The notes under the pieces were generated by a model. The model was not told the DNA's origin. It did not search any database and worked only from the letters and a program-made list of their open reading frames with translations. From Myxococcus xanthus (lineage in GTDB: Bacteria > Myxococcota > Myxococcia > Myxococcales > Myxococcaceae), in NCBI RefSeq assembly GCF_006402735.1, contig NZ_CP017174.1, forward strand, positions 3,227,001 through 3,291,000: a stretch of 64,000 nucleotides of DNA, read 5' to 3'. The position numbers and the translations under genes are program-made. The stretch's first letter is position 1; the number at the start of each line of letters is the position of its first letter. This document shows, in pieces, positions 52,512-60,003 of the stretch.

Positions 52512-53207
52512 TCAGGGCTGCTGCGAGCCGCTGCCTCCGTAGCCCTGGTCCTGCAACTGCTGCCAGTGCGCCTTGGCCTGATCTTCGCGCTGGAGGTTGG
52601 CGTCCACCTGGCGCTGCTGATCCGCCGCCTTTCGCCGGGCGTCGGCGACGGCGCTGGAGAAGTCCCCTGGGGACAACTCTTTCGCCCGGACGTCCGCGTT
52701 GGCGTTGACGGCTTCGTACTTCGCCTGTTCGAGCTGGGCGTCGGCCACGTCCAGCTCCCGCTGGCGCATGACTTCCAGCGACTTCAACGTCGTCACCGCG
52801 TCGTCGCGCCAGGCCGTCTCCGCCTCGGCCAGGGTGAGGGCGTGCTGGGCCGTGCAGGCGGCGTTCTGGGCCCGCTCGATGGCCGCGACGTCACCCGTTG
52901 CCTGCGCGGCCTCGAGCGCTGCCTCACTTGCTTCGTGGCGGGACTTCGCGGCGTCCTCGTTGCGTTGGGCGACTTCTCGCTCCGTCTCGGCGTCCTGTCT
53001 GGCCACCTGGGTGCGGGTGATCTGCTCCCGGGCATGGTCCTCCGTGAGCTGCGCCTCGCGCACGTTTCCCAGCTCGCCGGGTGGGACGCGCGCCACCCAT
53101 TGCTTGTCCACCTTCGCGCTGGAGCGATGGGAGGCACAGCCTCCCATCAGCATCACGGCCGTGCCGGCCATCCCCAGGTACATGCGACGCCTGCCTGGCT
53201 GCGCCAT
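52512..53207 (-). CDS. Coiled-coil lipoprotein
   Basis: A 231-residue lipoprotein with signal peptide and lipobox MGGC (Cys24). The mature chain is almost entirely charged helix rich in Ala, Glu, Gln and Arg (EDAAKSRHEASEAALEAAQA), with the heptad pattern of a long coiled coil, and ends in GYGGSGSQQP. ATG 53207 has a GGGAGGAAGG RBS. The function is unknown; periplasmic scaffolding or an OM-cell wall tether are possibilities. Confidence 0.82.
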   Translation of the reverse strand: MAQPGRRRMYLGMAGTAVMLMGGCASHRSSAKVDKQWVARVPPGELGNVREAQLTEDHAREQITRTQVARQDAETEREVAQRNEDAAKSRHEASEAALEAAQATGDVAAIERAQNAACTAQHALTLAEAETAWRDDAVTTLKSLEVMRQRELDVADAQLEQAKYEAVNANADVRAKELSPGDFSSAVADARRKAADQQRQVDANLQREDQAKAHWQQLQDQGYGGSGSQQP

Positions 53208-53343
53208 GCCTTCCTCCCGGTCATAGGGTCCTGTCCGAAACTGTGCGCATCCGGGGGGAGGGTGAAAGCAGCGGCGCACCGCTCGGCGCGTCACACGCCC
53301 CTGCCCACGGGGCAGGGGCCGCGCGAGCACGCCGAACGCCGCG

Positions 53344-53491
53344 CTAGCGAGGGTCGAGCAGGGCCTCGAAGAGCGTGCGTGGGTCCAGCCCGGGTGGCAG
53401 TCCGGAGACGCCGCCGTCGTTCACCTCGACCACCGCCCAGCCCCCGTCCTGGAGCATGGCCACGTCCAGGGTGAGGAAGGGCGAGTCGATG
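53344..53491 (-). pseudogene. C-terminal fragment of ATP-grasp gene, separated by IS66
   Basis: The last 49 codons of the split gene. Read on the minus strand they give SPFLTLDVAMLQDGGWAVVEVNDGGVSGLPPGL and end with TAG at 53344. The E-V-N-D-G segment is the typical C-terminal Mg-ATP ligand motif of ATP-grasp enzymes. The N-terminal part lies at 55897-56644. Joining the two after removing the IS and one target copy gives an unbroken frame (RRID then SPFLTL). Confidence 0.9.
53484..53491. repeat. Left target-site duplication of IS66 element
   Basis: AGTCGATG, identical to 55897-55904. Eight base pairs is the duplication length typical of the IS66 family. Confidence 0.93.
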
Positions 53492-53515
53492 GTAAGCGTC
53501 CGGCCAACGACGTGC
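53492..53515. repeat. Left terminal inverted repeat of IS66 element
   Basis: It begins GTAAGCGTCCGGCCAACGAC and matches the complement of 55873-55896 at 19 of 24 positions. GTAA-CGTCCGG ends are usual for IS66 elements. Confidence 0.9.
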
Positions 53516-53560
53516 TGAGGGGCGTTGAGTGGGGAGTCGCCGCCATGGACCCTGGCGCAT

Positions 53561-53875
53561 ATGTCGAAGCCGGTGGAGAAGCACGAGTGGTTCCGGGTCG
53601 CCGAAGCATTTGAGGCGAGCGGGCTGACGCAGAAGGAGTTCTCCGCGCAGCGAGGAGTGCGGCTGAGCACGCTTCAGTCGTGGGTGTACCGGCGTCGGCG
53701 TCAGCAGGCCGAGAAGGGCGAGGCGATGCGCTTGCTGCCTGTGGAAGTCGCGACGACGCCCCCGGCAACGGAGTCGATGTTGGAGGTGGTGGTGGCCAGC
53801 GGAGCGCGCCTGCGATTCTCCTTGGGCACCGACGTGGACTATGTGGCCCACCTCGTCGCGGCGCTGGGGCGGTGA
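53561..53875 (+). CDS. tnpA: IS66 accessory protein TnpA (helix-turn-helix)
   Basis: A 104-residue protein. FRVAEAFEASGLTQKEFSAQRGVRLSTLQSWVYRRR is a helix-turn-helix typical of IS66 OrfA; the remainder is a short beta-rich tail (LRFSLGTDVDYVAHLVAAL). IS66 elements need this protein for transposition, probably for DNA binding. ATG 53561 is the start; an upstream in-frame TTG is less likely. Confidence 0.85.
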   Translation: MSKPVEKHEWFRVAEAFEASGLTQKEFSAQRGVRLSTLQSWVYRRRRQQAEKGEAMRLLPVEVATTPPATESMLEVVVASGARLRFSLGTDVDYVAHLVAALGR

Positions 53876-53879
53876 GGCG

Positions 53880-54245
53880 GTGTTCGCGCTGCCTGCGTCG
53901 GTGCGCGTAGTGTTGGCCACGGAGCCGGTGGACATGCGCAAGTCCATCGATGGCCTCATGGCGCTGGTGCGCACAGCCTGGGGCGAGGACGTCTACTCGG
54001 GGCACCTCTTCGCCTTCGTGTCGCGGAGAGGAGACCGCATCAAGGTACTGACGTGGAGCCGGGGCGGCTTCGTGCTGCTGTACAAACGGCTGGAGACGGG
54101 GCGCTTCCGGCTGCCGCCGGTGGACGCGGGCGCGCAGGTGGTGCACCTGGACGCCACGCAGTTGGCGATGCTGCTGGACGGCATCGACGTGGCCCAGGTG
54201 AGGCGCCAGCCCGCCTGGACGCCTCCCGGGCGGACTGGCACGTGA
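53880..54245 (+). CDS. tnpB: IS66 accessory protein TnpB (IS66 Orf2)
   Basis: A 121-residue protein with the IS66 Orf2 signature: FALPASVRVVLATEPVDMRKSIDGLMALV, then GHLFAFVSRRGDRIKVLTWSRGGFVLLYKRLETGRF. GTG 53880 starts four bases after the tnpA stop, and a longer in-frame extension overlaps tnpA. Its exact role in transposition is unknown. The TGA stop overlaps a GTG at 54242 in another frame, the expected coupled start of tnpC. Confidence 0.9.
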   Translation: MFALPASVRVVLATEPVDMRKSIDGLMALVRTAWGEDVYSGHLFAFVSRRGDRIKVLTWSRGGFVLLYKRLETGRFRLPPVDAGAQVVHLDATQLAMLLDGIDVAQVRRQPAWTPPGRTGT

Positions 54246-54291
54246 CGGCTCCAGCCCGGGACGCGGCTCAGCGGCGGCGTGTTGAGGCCGG

Positions 54292-55812
54292 GTGCCGCGA
54301 GAGCTTCCTCAAGACCACTTCTGCCCCTGGCGCGAGGAGGCGGAGGAACTCAAGGCCGAGGTGAGCCGCATTGGCGGGGAGGTGGACGCGCTCAAGGGGC
54401 AGCTGGCAGCCCTGCAGCGTCACGTCTTCAGCAGGCGGGCGGAGAAACTGCCGACGGTGGCCGCCGAGCTGCGAGGGGACGCGGATTCGACGGCGGCTCG
54501 GGCCGAGGCCGCGAAGCAGAAGCGCCGGGAGAGGGCCACTCGGAAAGCCGAGGAGGCGCCCGCGCGGGAGATTCGCCACGCGGTACCCTCCGAGGAGCGC
54601 CAGTGCCCGGCGTGCGGCGGCGATGAATTGAAGCCGCTGGGCCAGGGACGCACCTCGGTGGTGTACGAGTACGTGCCGGCGCGCTTCGAGAGGCAGGTGC
54701 ACGTGCAGGAAGTGCTGGCGTGCGCGTGCGGCCGGGGCGTCGTCACGGCTCCGCCTCCGGCGAGGGTGGTGGACAGGGGCGAGTACGGCCCCGGCTTCAT
54801 TGCCCACGTGGTGACGTCGAAGTGCGCCGATGCCATGCCCTTGCACCGGCTCGCTCAACGAGTCGAACGCGGTGGCATCCCCATGAGTCGCAGCACGCTG
54901 ACGGACCTCTTCCATCAGGCCGCCTCGGTGCTTCTGCCTCTCTCCCGTCACCTGCTGCAATGCATTGCGTCCGCGGACGTGGTGTGGGCGGACGAGACGC
55001 CGCTGCGGGTGCTGGACGTGAAGAAGACGCGCCTGGGCTACCTCTGGACCTTCCTCACCCAGAACGACGAAGGCCAGTGGCTCATCGGCTACCGCTTCAG
55101 CATGGGCCGGGCTAGCAAAACGCCCAAGGAAGTCCTGGGCGGTACCACAGGCGCGCTCGTGGTGGACGCGTACACCGGCTACAACGCGGTGACGCTGCCA
55201 AAGGGCCGGGTACGTGTCGGCTGCTGGGCCCATTGCCGCCGCCGATTCTTCGATGCGCTGGCAACCGCCCCCGAGGCGCGAGAGGCACTGGCCTTCATCC
55301 TCGAGCTCTACCGCGTGGAGGCGCAGGCACGTGAGGCGGACGTGGTGCGCACCGCCGTCCACCGGGAGCTGCGCCAACTGCACAGCGCCCCCGTCCTCGC
55401 GCAACTGCGTACCTGGCTGGAGGCGCAGGCCCCGCACCACCCGCCCAAGAGTCCGCTGGGCCAGGCCATTTCCTACGCGGTGAAGCAGTGGGAGGCCCTC
55501 ACTCGCTTCGTCGAGAATGAGCGACTTCCTCTCGACAACAACCGCGCGGAATCGGCGCTGCGGAAGGCTGCCCTGGGCCGGAAGAATTTCCTCTTCGTCG
55601 GCCACGAGGCCGCGGGCGAAAACCTCGCGGGCCTCTACGCCCTGGTGGCCACCTGCGAGGCCAACCAAGTCAATCCCGAGGAGTACCTCGCGGACGTCAT
55701 GCTGCGTGTGCAGTCGCACCCCAACTCGCGCATCAGTGAGCTGCTGCCTCACGAGTGGAAGCGGAGACGCGCCGCCGACCCGCCCGATTCCCTCCTCCAG
55801 CCCAGCCTCTGA
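54292..55812 (+). CDS. tnpC: IS66-family transposase TnpC
   Basis: A 506-residue DDE transposase. It has an N-terminal coiled-coil (EEAEELKAEVSRIGGEVDALKGQLAAL) with LQRHVFSRRAEKL, a Cys-x2-Cys ... Cys-x-Cys zinc-finger region (CPACGG and CACG), and the catalytic domain with VVWADETPLRVLD (Asp), LVVDAYTGYN (Asp) and LDNNRAESALRK (Glu). It ends with the usual IS66 C-terminal part. GTG 54292 is the first available start after an in-frame TGA at 54283. The frame from GTG 54242 reads TAPARDAAQRRRVEAGCRES and would join naturally to this one near 54300, so a 1-base frameshift probably trimmed the N-terminus. Confidence 0.92.
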   Translation: MPRELPQDHFCPWREEAEELKAEVSRIGGEVDALKGQLAALQRHVFSRRAEKLPTVAAELRGDADSTAARAEAAKQKRRERATRKAEEAPAREIRHAVPSEERQCPACGGDELKPLGQGRTSVVYEYVPARFERQVHVQEVLACACGRGVVTAPPPARVVDRGEYGPGFIAHVVTSKCADAMPLHRLAQRVERGGIPMSRSTLTDLFHQAASVLLPLSRHLLQCIASADVVWADETPLRVLDVKKTRLGYLWTFLTQNDEGQWLIGYRFSMGRASKTPKEVLGGTTGALVVDAYTGYNAVTLPKGRVRVGCWAHCRRRFFDALATAPEAREALAFILELYRVEAQAREADVVRTAVHRELRQLHSAPVLAQLRTWLEAQAPHHPPKSPLGQAISYAVKQWEALTRFVENERLPLDNNRAESALRKAALGRKNFLFVGHEAAGENLAGLYALVATCEANQVNPEEYLADVMLRVQSHPNSRISELLPHEWKRRRAADPPDSLLQPSL

Positions 55813-55872
55813 ACAGCTCGCTCCTTGCGGCGCTCGCCGACCACGGTCCTCGTCCATCTGCAACCGCTCGCG

Positions 55873-55896
55873 CCACGTCACTGACCGGACGGTTAC
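55873..55896. repeat. Right terminal inverted repeat of IS66 element
   Basis: It ends GACCGGACGGTTAC on the plus strand; the complement, GTAACCGTCCGGTCAGTGAC, matches the left end. Confidence 0.9.
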
Positions 55897-55904
55897 AGTC
55901 GATG
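55897..55904. repeat. Right target-site duplication of IS66 element
   Basis: AGTCGATG, identical to 53484-53491. Confidence 0.93.
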
Positions 55905-56644
55905 CGCCGGGCCAGGGGCTCGAAGCCGGTGAAGTCGGGCACGTCGACGTCGAACTCGTGGTACGGCTCGGCGGCGAGGAGCCGGCCGCCTCCGAAGAAG
56001 AGCCGGAACTCGAGGTGGGCCGGGCCCGCGGGTGTCCGTCCGTACGTCTTGAAGGGGAGGAACTTCCGGACGACGAGGCCCCGCTCGAAGCGGTCTCCGC
56101 GCTCATCGACGAGGTTGGCGCAAATCTGTTCGAAGCGCGCCTGCGTCGTGCCCTCGGGGATGAAGCAGGCTTCATCCCAACGCTCCTTGGCCGACTTCAC
56201 GTGGTCCTTCACCAGCCAGGGCTGCGAGCCGAGCGCCTGGGCCGCGTGCCAGGCTTCCGCCGCGTCCATGCCCTCCGTCCAGACGCTGCGGGCGGTGTAG
56301 CGGGAGAGCCGGGGGTACCAGTTGGGTAGGTAGAGCGCCGCCGCGTACTGCTCGGGCGTCGTCGTCAGCCGGTGCCCCAGGGCGGACACGGCTTCGTCCA
56401 GCGCCATGTACTCCTCCTCCGTCAACATCCAGCCGCGGTAGAGGAGCCGGAGCCTGCCGCGCTCCGGGAGGGTGGACAGCGCCTGCTCGGCATTGCCGGA
56501 GAGCAGGGCGCCCAGGTCTGCCTGGTAGGTGTCGACCCCCAGCGCTTCGGCCGCGTCGGCCTCCACGTCGAAGGGGTCGTCCTGGGTGGGATTCCGGCCA
56601 AAGAGGATGGCGCGCGCGTGAGACGGACGTCGGGAGCCTGGCAT
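55897..56644 (-). pseudogene. N-terminal part of ATP-grasp domain gene, disrupted by IS66
   Basis: About 246 codons from ATG 56644 (GAGG RBS seven bases upstream; ATG 56659 is an alternative) up to the IS66 junction. The reading frame then enters the element and soon makes nonsense. Together with the fragment at 53344-53491 it would encode a 295-residue ATP-grasp protein of the DUF4343 (R2K) type. Seen: ILFGRNPTQDDPFDVEADAA, LYRGWMLTEEEYMALDEAV, WLVKDHVKSAKERWDEACFIP and GLVVRKFLPFKTYGRTPAGP (ATP-grasp core with the Lys and Arg ATP ligands). Such enzymes join a carboxylate to an amine; the substrate is unknown. The gene should be inactive here. Confidence 0.88.
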
Positions 56645-56749
56645 CCAGAAGCCTCGCATCAAGGGTGGCGGTGTGTGGGGGGCACCTCCGACGCGTGCGC
56701 GCGCGAACCCTGACACGGCCAGATGACGCCCTGGCCGGAGCGCTCTGTC

Positions 56750-56780
56750 CCGGTCCCCGCGCGGATTTAGCGGGGACCGG
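56750..56780 (-). terminator. Hairpin after the M49-like gene
   Basis: CCGGTCCCCGC (56750-56760) and GCGGGGACCGG (56770-56780) form an 11-bp stem with a 9-base loop just past the M49-like stop codon at 56792. No T-run follows. Confidence 0.55.
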
Positions 56781-56791
56781 AAGCGGGACGC

Positions 56792-58606
56792 TCAGTCCCC
56801 CAGCGCGTCGTACCGGACCAGCCGGAAGCGGGCGCCCTGCGCCTCGCGGATGCGGGCCGCCAGCTTCTCGTGCAGCTCCGGCGTCCAGGCGCTCCACCGC
56901 TGGAAGAAGGCCGCGGTGGCCGCCTTGTCACCGCCGTGCTGGAGCGCGAGCACCTTCTCCAGCAGCGACGTCACGACGGCCGGGTACTTGTCGTACTGGA
57001 TGCTCAGGCGCGCCGTCTGCGGGTCCGCCTGGAGGAGGCCGTGCTCCAGGAACCAGTTGAACTGCACCAACTGCATGCGCTGGTAGGGCTGGTCCTCGCG
57101 CGGGCGCACGTTCTGGATCGTGCGGCGGATGCCGGAGGCCTGCACCGCGCGCAGCCCGGCGGCGTCGAGCGTGCCCTTCTTGTGGAAGTCATGCAGCGAG
57201 AAGAGGCTCACCAGGTCCGCCTTCATCTCCTCCACGGCGCCCGCGTAGTCCTCCAGCGCGTCGTCCAGCGTGCGCCCCTTCTGGTCTCGGTCCGGCCCCA
57301 GGTAGTGGCCCACTTCGTGCCACAGGGTGCGCTGGAAGTTGCCTTCGGAGACCAGCTCCCGGACGTGGGCGTCCGCCACCGCGGCGCGCCAGATGCGCTC
57401 GTCGGACGCGAACAGGTCCGGGTTCCGCATGATGTTCTCCCGCAGGAGGATGGTGCGGCCGTAGCGACGCGCGGCGAGCGCGTCGTTGGGGAGGATGCTC
57501 GCGGTGTTGGTGCCGCGCGACTGGCCGAAGTCGGCGATGACGTCGTAGACGCCCACGGGGATGTCCTCGCGCACGCGCTTCTTCGCGGCGTAGGGCAGCG
57601 CGTCCTCCACCGCCTGGAGCCCGCCCAGGCGCTTGCGCAGCTCCTGCGTGGCCGACTCATTGCTCAGCAGCACCGACAGGCTGTGGAACGCCTTCACGCC
57701 GAAGAGGGCGTCGTCATACGTCTCATACGCGCCCAACTGTACGTTGAGCTTCTGGAAGCGGCCCGTCACCCAGGCCGCGTCGCCGCTCTCGTAGTCGTTG
57801 GTGAGCAAGTCCCGCGCGCGGTTGCGCAGGTAGCGCGCCAGCTCCACGTCGCTGGCCTCCAGCCGCTGCGCCGCGCGCATCACCAGCCCGTAGGCCTTCA
57901 CCAACTCCGGCCCATAGGCCACGGCATAGGGCACCGCGTAGAGCGCCTTGGCGTCGGGCCGCTTCGCCTTCGCTTGCAGGGCCTGGCGAAGGCCCGGATG
58001 CAGCGTGTCCAGCACCGGGTGCGTCTGGAGGACCTTCACGTCCTGGCGCAGGTTGGCCGCTGTGGAGCGGCGGACCACCGTCTTCTCGCTCAGAAGGGAC
58101 TGGCGCTCGCCGGGGTTCGAGGCCAGGAATGCGTCCACCTCCGCCCGCGTGACGTCCACCGGGTACACGTTGCGCGCGGCCACCTGCGCGTCCACTGGGA
58201 GGAACGCCTCTCGCGCGTTGCTCAGGGTGCTGGCGATGGGGCCCTGGTACAGGCGGTACAGCGCGAGCAGGTCCTGCGTGCGCTTGGGGCCGCCCAGTTT
58301 CTTGTCCAACGCTTCCAACTTCGCGAGTGCCGGGAGCGCCTGGTGGTGGCGCGAGGACTCGTAGAGGCCCTGGAAGATGGCGCCCACCTCCAGCAGGTCC
58401 TTCACCGCTGCCTGCTCGTCGGGCGTGAGGCGGGAGAGGTCCGGCGACAGGCGGACCTCCTGCGTCTTGGCGAGGACTTCGGCCACCTTCTCCTCTGGCC
58501 AGTAGCCCGGAGGCAGGGCGGGGGAGGGACGGCTCGGGGCGGCGGCCTGTGCCGACAGCGCCAGGAGGGCGGCGGCGCCCAGGGACAGCGCGTGGGGGAT
58601 TCGCAT
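56792..58606 (-). CDS. Exported M49-like (dipeptidyl peptidase III-type) metallopeptidase
   Basis: A 604-residue protein with a signal peptide (MRIPHALSLGAAALLALSAQA, cleavage after QA). The zinc site reads LWHEVGHYLGPDRDQKG with His430-Glu431 and His434, followed by EEMKADLVSLF (Glu459/460) about 30 residues later, the arrangement of the M49 family. Typical DPP III has the six-residue HELLGH; here it is HEVGH, as in the Nudix-linked and bacterial subset. It would remove dipeptides or hydrolyse small peptides in the periplasm or outside. ATG 58606 is preferred to the in-frame start at 58645 because it gives a standard signal peptide. It diverges from the P-domain lipoprotein gene. Confidence 0.85.
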   Translation of the reverse strand: MRIPHALSLGAAALLALSAQAAAPSRPSPALPPGYWPEEKVAEVLAKTQEVRLSPDLSRLTPDEQAAVKDLLEVGAIFQGLYESSRHHQALPALAKLEALDKKLGGPKRTQDLLALYRLYQGPIASTLSNAREAFLPVDAQVAARNVYPVDVTRAEVDAFLASNPGERQSLLSEKTVVRRSTAANLRQDVKVLQTHPVLDTLHPGLRQALQAKAKRPDAKALYAVPYAVAYGPELVKAYGLVMRAAQRLEASDVELARYLRNRARDLLTNDYESGDAAWVTGRFQKLNVQLGAYETYDDALFGVKAFHSLSVLLSNESATQELRKRLGGLQAVEDALPYAAKKRVREDIPVGVYDVIADFGQSRGTNTASILPNDALAARRYGRTILLRENIMRNPDLFASDERIWRAAVADAHVRELVSEGNFQRTLWHEVGHYLGPDRDQKGRTLDDALEDYAGAVEEMKADLVSLFSLHDFHKKGTLDAAGLRAVQASGIRRTIQNVRPREDQPYQRMQLVQFNWFLEHGLLQADPQTARLSIQYDKYPAVVTSLLEKVLALQHGGDKAATAAFFQRWSAWTPELHEKLAARIREAQGARFRLVRYDALGD

Positions 58607-58717
58607 GGCGCGCAAGACTGCCACGGAGGTGGGCGTATTCCCCACGGCTTCGGTTGGATTGCGTCACGCACGAGTGACGTCCTGTGCGCCGGGCAAGTCT
58701 TGCGCTACATGGTGCGC

Positions 58718-59941
58718 ATGAAACTCAAACTTCCCTTGTTTCTTTCGCTATCCACGTTTCTCCCGGCGCTGATCAGCTGTGGTGCCCCGACGTCCATGGA
58801 CGCCGAGCACGAGGCCGTTGAGCTCGGGACGCAGACGCAGCCGCTGGCCACGGGGACGCCCGCTGGCGAGGGCGTGCTGTCCTTCCTCAACGAATACTCC
58901 ATCTCCCTCTCCGTGCTCGACCAGGAGGTGCCGCTGAATGCCCTGGCGGCGCAGGCGCTGATTGACTTCCGGGAGGGGCCGGACGGCGTGCTCCGCACGG
59001 GTGATGACCGCCGCTTCGTGAGCATCGAGCAGGTGGACGTGGTGCCATACGTGGGCCCCGCGGCGCTCGCGGCGCTGGAGGCGTACGCCAAGGGCACGGG
59101 CCGCGTGGAGCTGCCGGTCGATGGGCACGTGGGGACCTTCCACGGCGTGGCCTTCAACATGGCCGAGGCCCGCCGCGCCATCCACGCGGCGAACACGGAG
59201 AGCGCGTCGAATCTGCAGACGCTCTTCGGCATCCCCGCGGCGGCGGTGCAGAGCCTGGTCGCGGCGCGTCCCATCCTCCACATGGTGCAGTTGTCGCGGC
59301 TGACGAACGTGAATGCCGTCACGATGGGACAGCTCAAGGCTCACACGCAGCAGGCGGCCGAAGGTGACCCGTGCACGGGCCCTGGCATCTGTCAGCCCGG
59401 GCTCATCTGCGAGGGCCGGCCCGGTGACGGCTCCAGCCCCTACGGCCGCTGTGTCGACGCTTCGTACCTCTCCGGCAACGGGGACGTGTGCTCCCGCTTC
59501 GTGGCGTGCCCGTCGGAGAAGCTCATCTGCATCGGCCTGGCGTCGGGCTGGGTGGAGGGCTACTGCGCCCCGGCGTGGATGGGCGCATCCTTCATCGAGT
59601 ACTCGGACCTGCGGCTCCAGTCGACGAACCCGCTGGTGACGGCGCCGCTCACCGTGGTGGGGCTGGCCACCGTGCCCATGGACATCAACGTGGAACTGGA
59701 CGTCGTCCACACCGCGCCGCACCGGCTGGTGCTGACGCTGGAGGACCCGGGTGGTGAGACGGCCCTGCTGTGGGATGGCCCGAACGAGGGCACGCCGCCC
59801 TCGCGCATCGTCGTGACGCGGGGCATCCCGCGCGACGGCGTCATCAACGGACGTTGGAAGCTGCACGTCGCCAACCCGTCCGGCGTGGGCAGCGGCACGC
59901 TGCGCTCGTGGACGCTGAAGCTCACCAGCCGCTACGACTGA
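58718..59941 (+). CDS. Lipoprotein with HhH-like module and proprotein-convertase P-domain
   Basis: A 407-residue lipoprotein (signal peptide and lipobox ALISC). It has an HhH-like repeat module (GVLSFLNEYSISLSVLDQE then VVPYVGPAALAALEAYA, about 50-135) and a Cys-rich middle (GICQPGLICEGRPG, CSRFVACPSEKLICIG) that should form disulfides outside the cytoplasm. The C-terminus (about 300-405) is a proprotein-convertase P-domain: VPMDINVELDVVHTAPHRLVLTLEDPGGE, ending GRWKLHVANPSGVGSGTLRSW. ATG 58709 is an alternative start. The P-domain is usually found on secreted proteases, but no protease domain is present here, so it may act as an adhesive or regulatory partner. Confidence 0.85.
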   Translation: MKLKLPLFLSLSTFLPALISCGAPTSMDAEHEAVELGTQTQPLATGTPAGEGVLSFLNEYSISLSVLDQEVPLNALAAQALIDFREGPDGVLRTGDDRRFVSIEQVDVVPYVGPAALAALEAYAKGTGRVELPVDGHVGTFHGVAFNMAEARRAIHAANTESASNLQTLFGIPAAAVQSLVAARPILHMVQLSRLTNVNAVTMGQLKAHTQQAAEGDPCTGPGICQPGLICEGRPGDGSSPYGRCVDASYLSGNGDVCSRFVACPSEKLICIGLASGWVEGYCAPAWMGASFIEYSDLRLQSTNPLVTAPLTVVGLATVPMDINVELDVVHTAPHRLVLTLEDPGGETALLWDGPNEGTPPSRIVVTRGIPRDGVINGRWKLHVANPSGVGSGTLRSWTLKLTSRYD

Positions 59942-59953
59942 GCCAGTGTATTC

Positions 59954-59989
59954 GCGGTGGGCCCCCGCGGTTCTTCAGGGGCCCACCGC
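59954..59989. terminator. Bidirectional terminator-like hairpin
   Basis: GCGGTGGGCCCC (59954-59965) and GGGGCCCACCGC (59978-59989) form a perfect 12-bp stem with a 12-base loop, between the P-domain lipoprotein gene and the convergent amidase gene. A weak GTTT follows. Confidence 0.7.
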
Positions 59990-60003
59990 GCGTTTCACGG
60001 TGG

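Larger units (their letters stand above)
53492..55896 (+). mobile_element. Complete IS66-family insertion sequence (2405 bp)
   Basis: The element has 24-bp terminal inverted repeats starting GTAAGCGTCCGG and, on the other end, GTAACCGTCCGG. It is flanked by an 8-bp direct repeat AGTCGATG, and carries the three standard genes tnpA, tnpB and tnpC in order. It lies within the ATP-grasp gene, on the opposite strand. The exact duplication and clean ends suggest a recent insertion. A possible frameshift at the start of tnpC could limit its activity. Confidence 0.95.

Noticed and set aside
56870-58708. Plus-strand frame in front of the P-domain lipoprotein, giving an apparent 1023-residue protein
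   Set aside because: It is antisense to the M49-like gene; the lipoprotein signal peptide starts at 58718.
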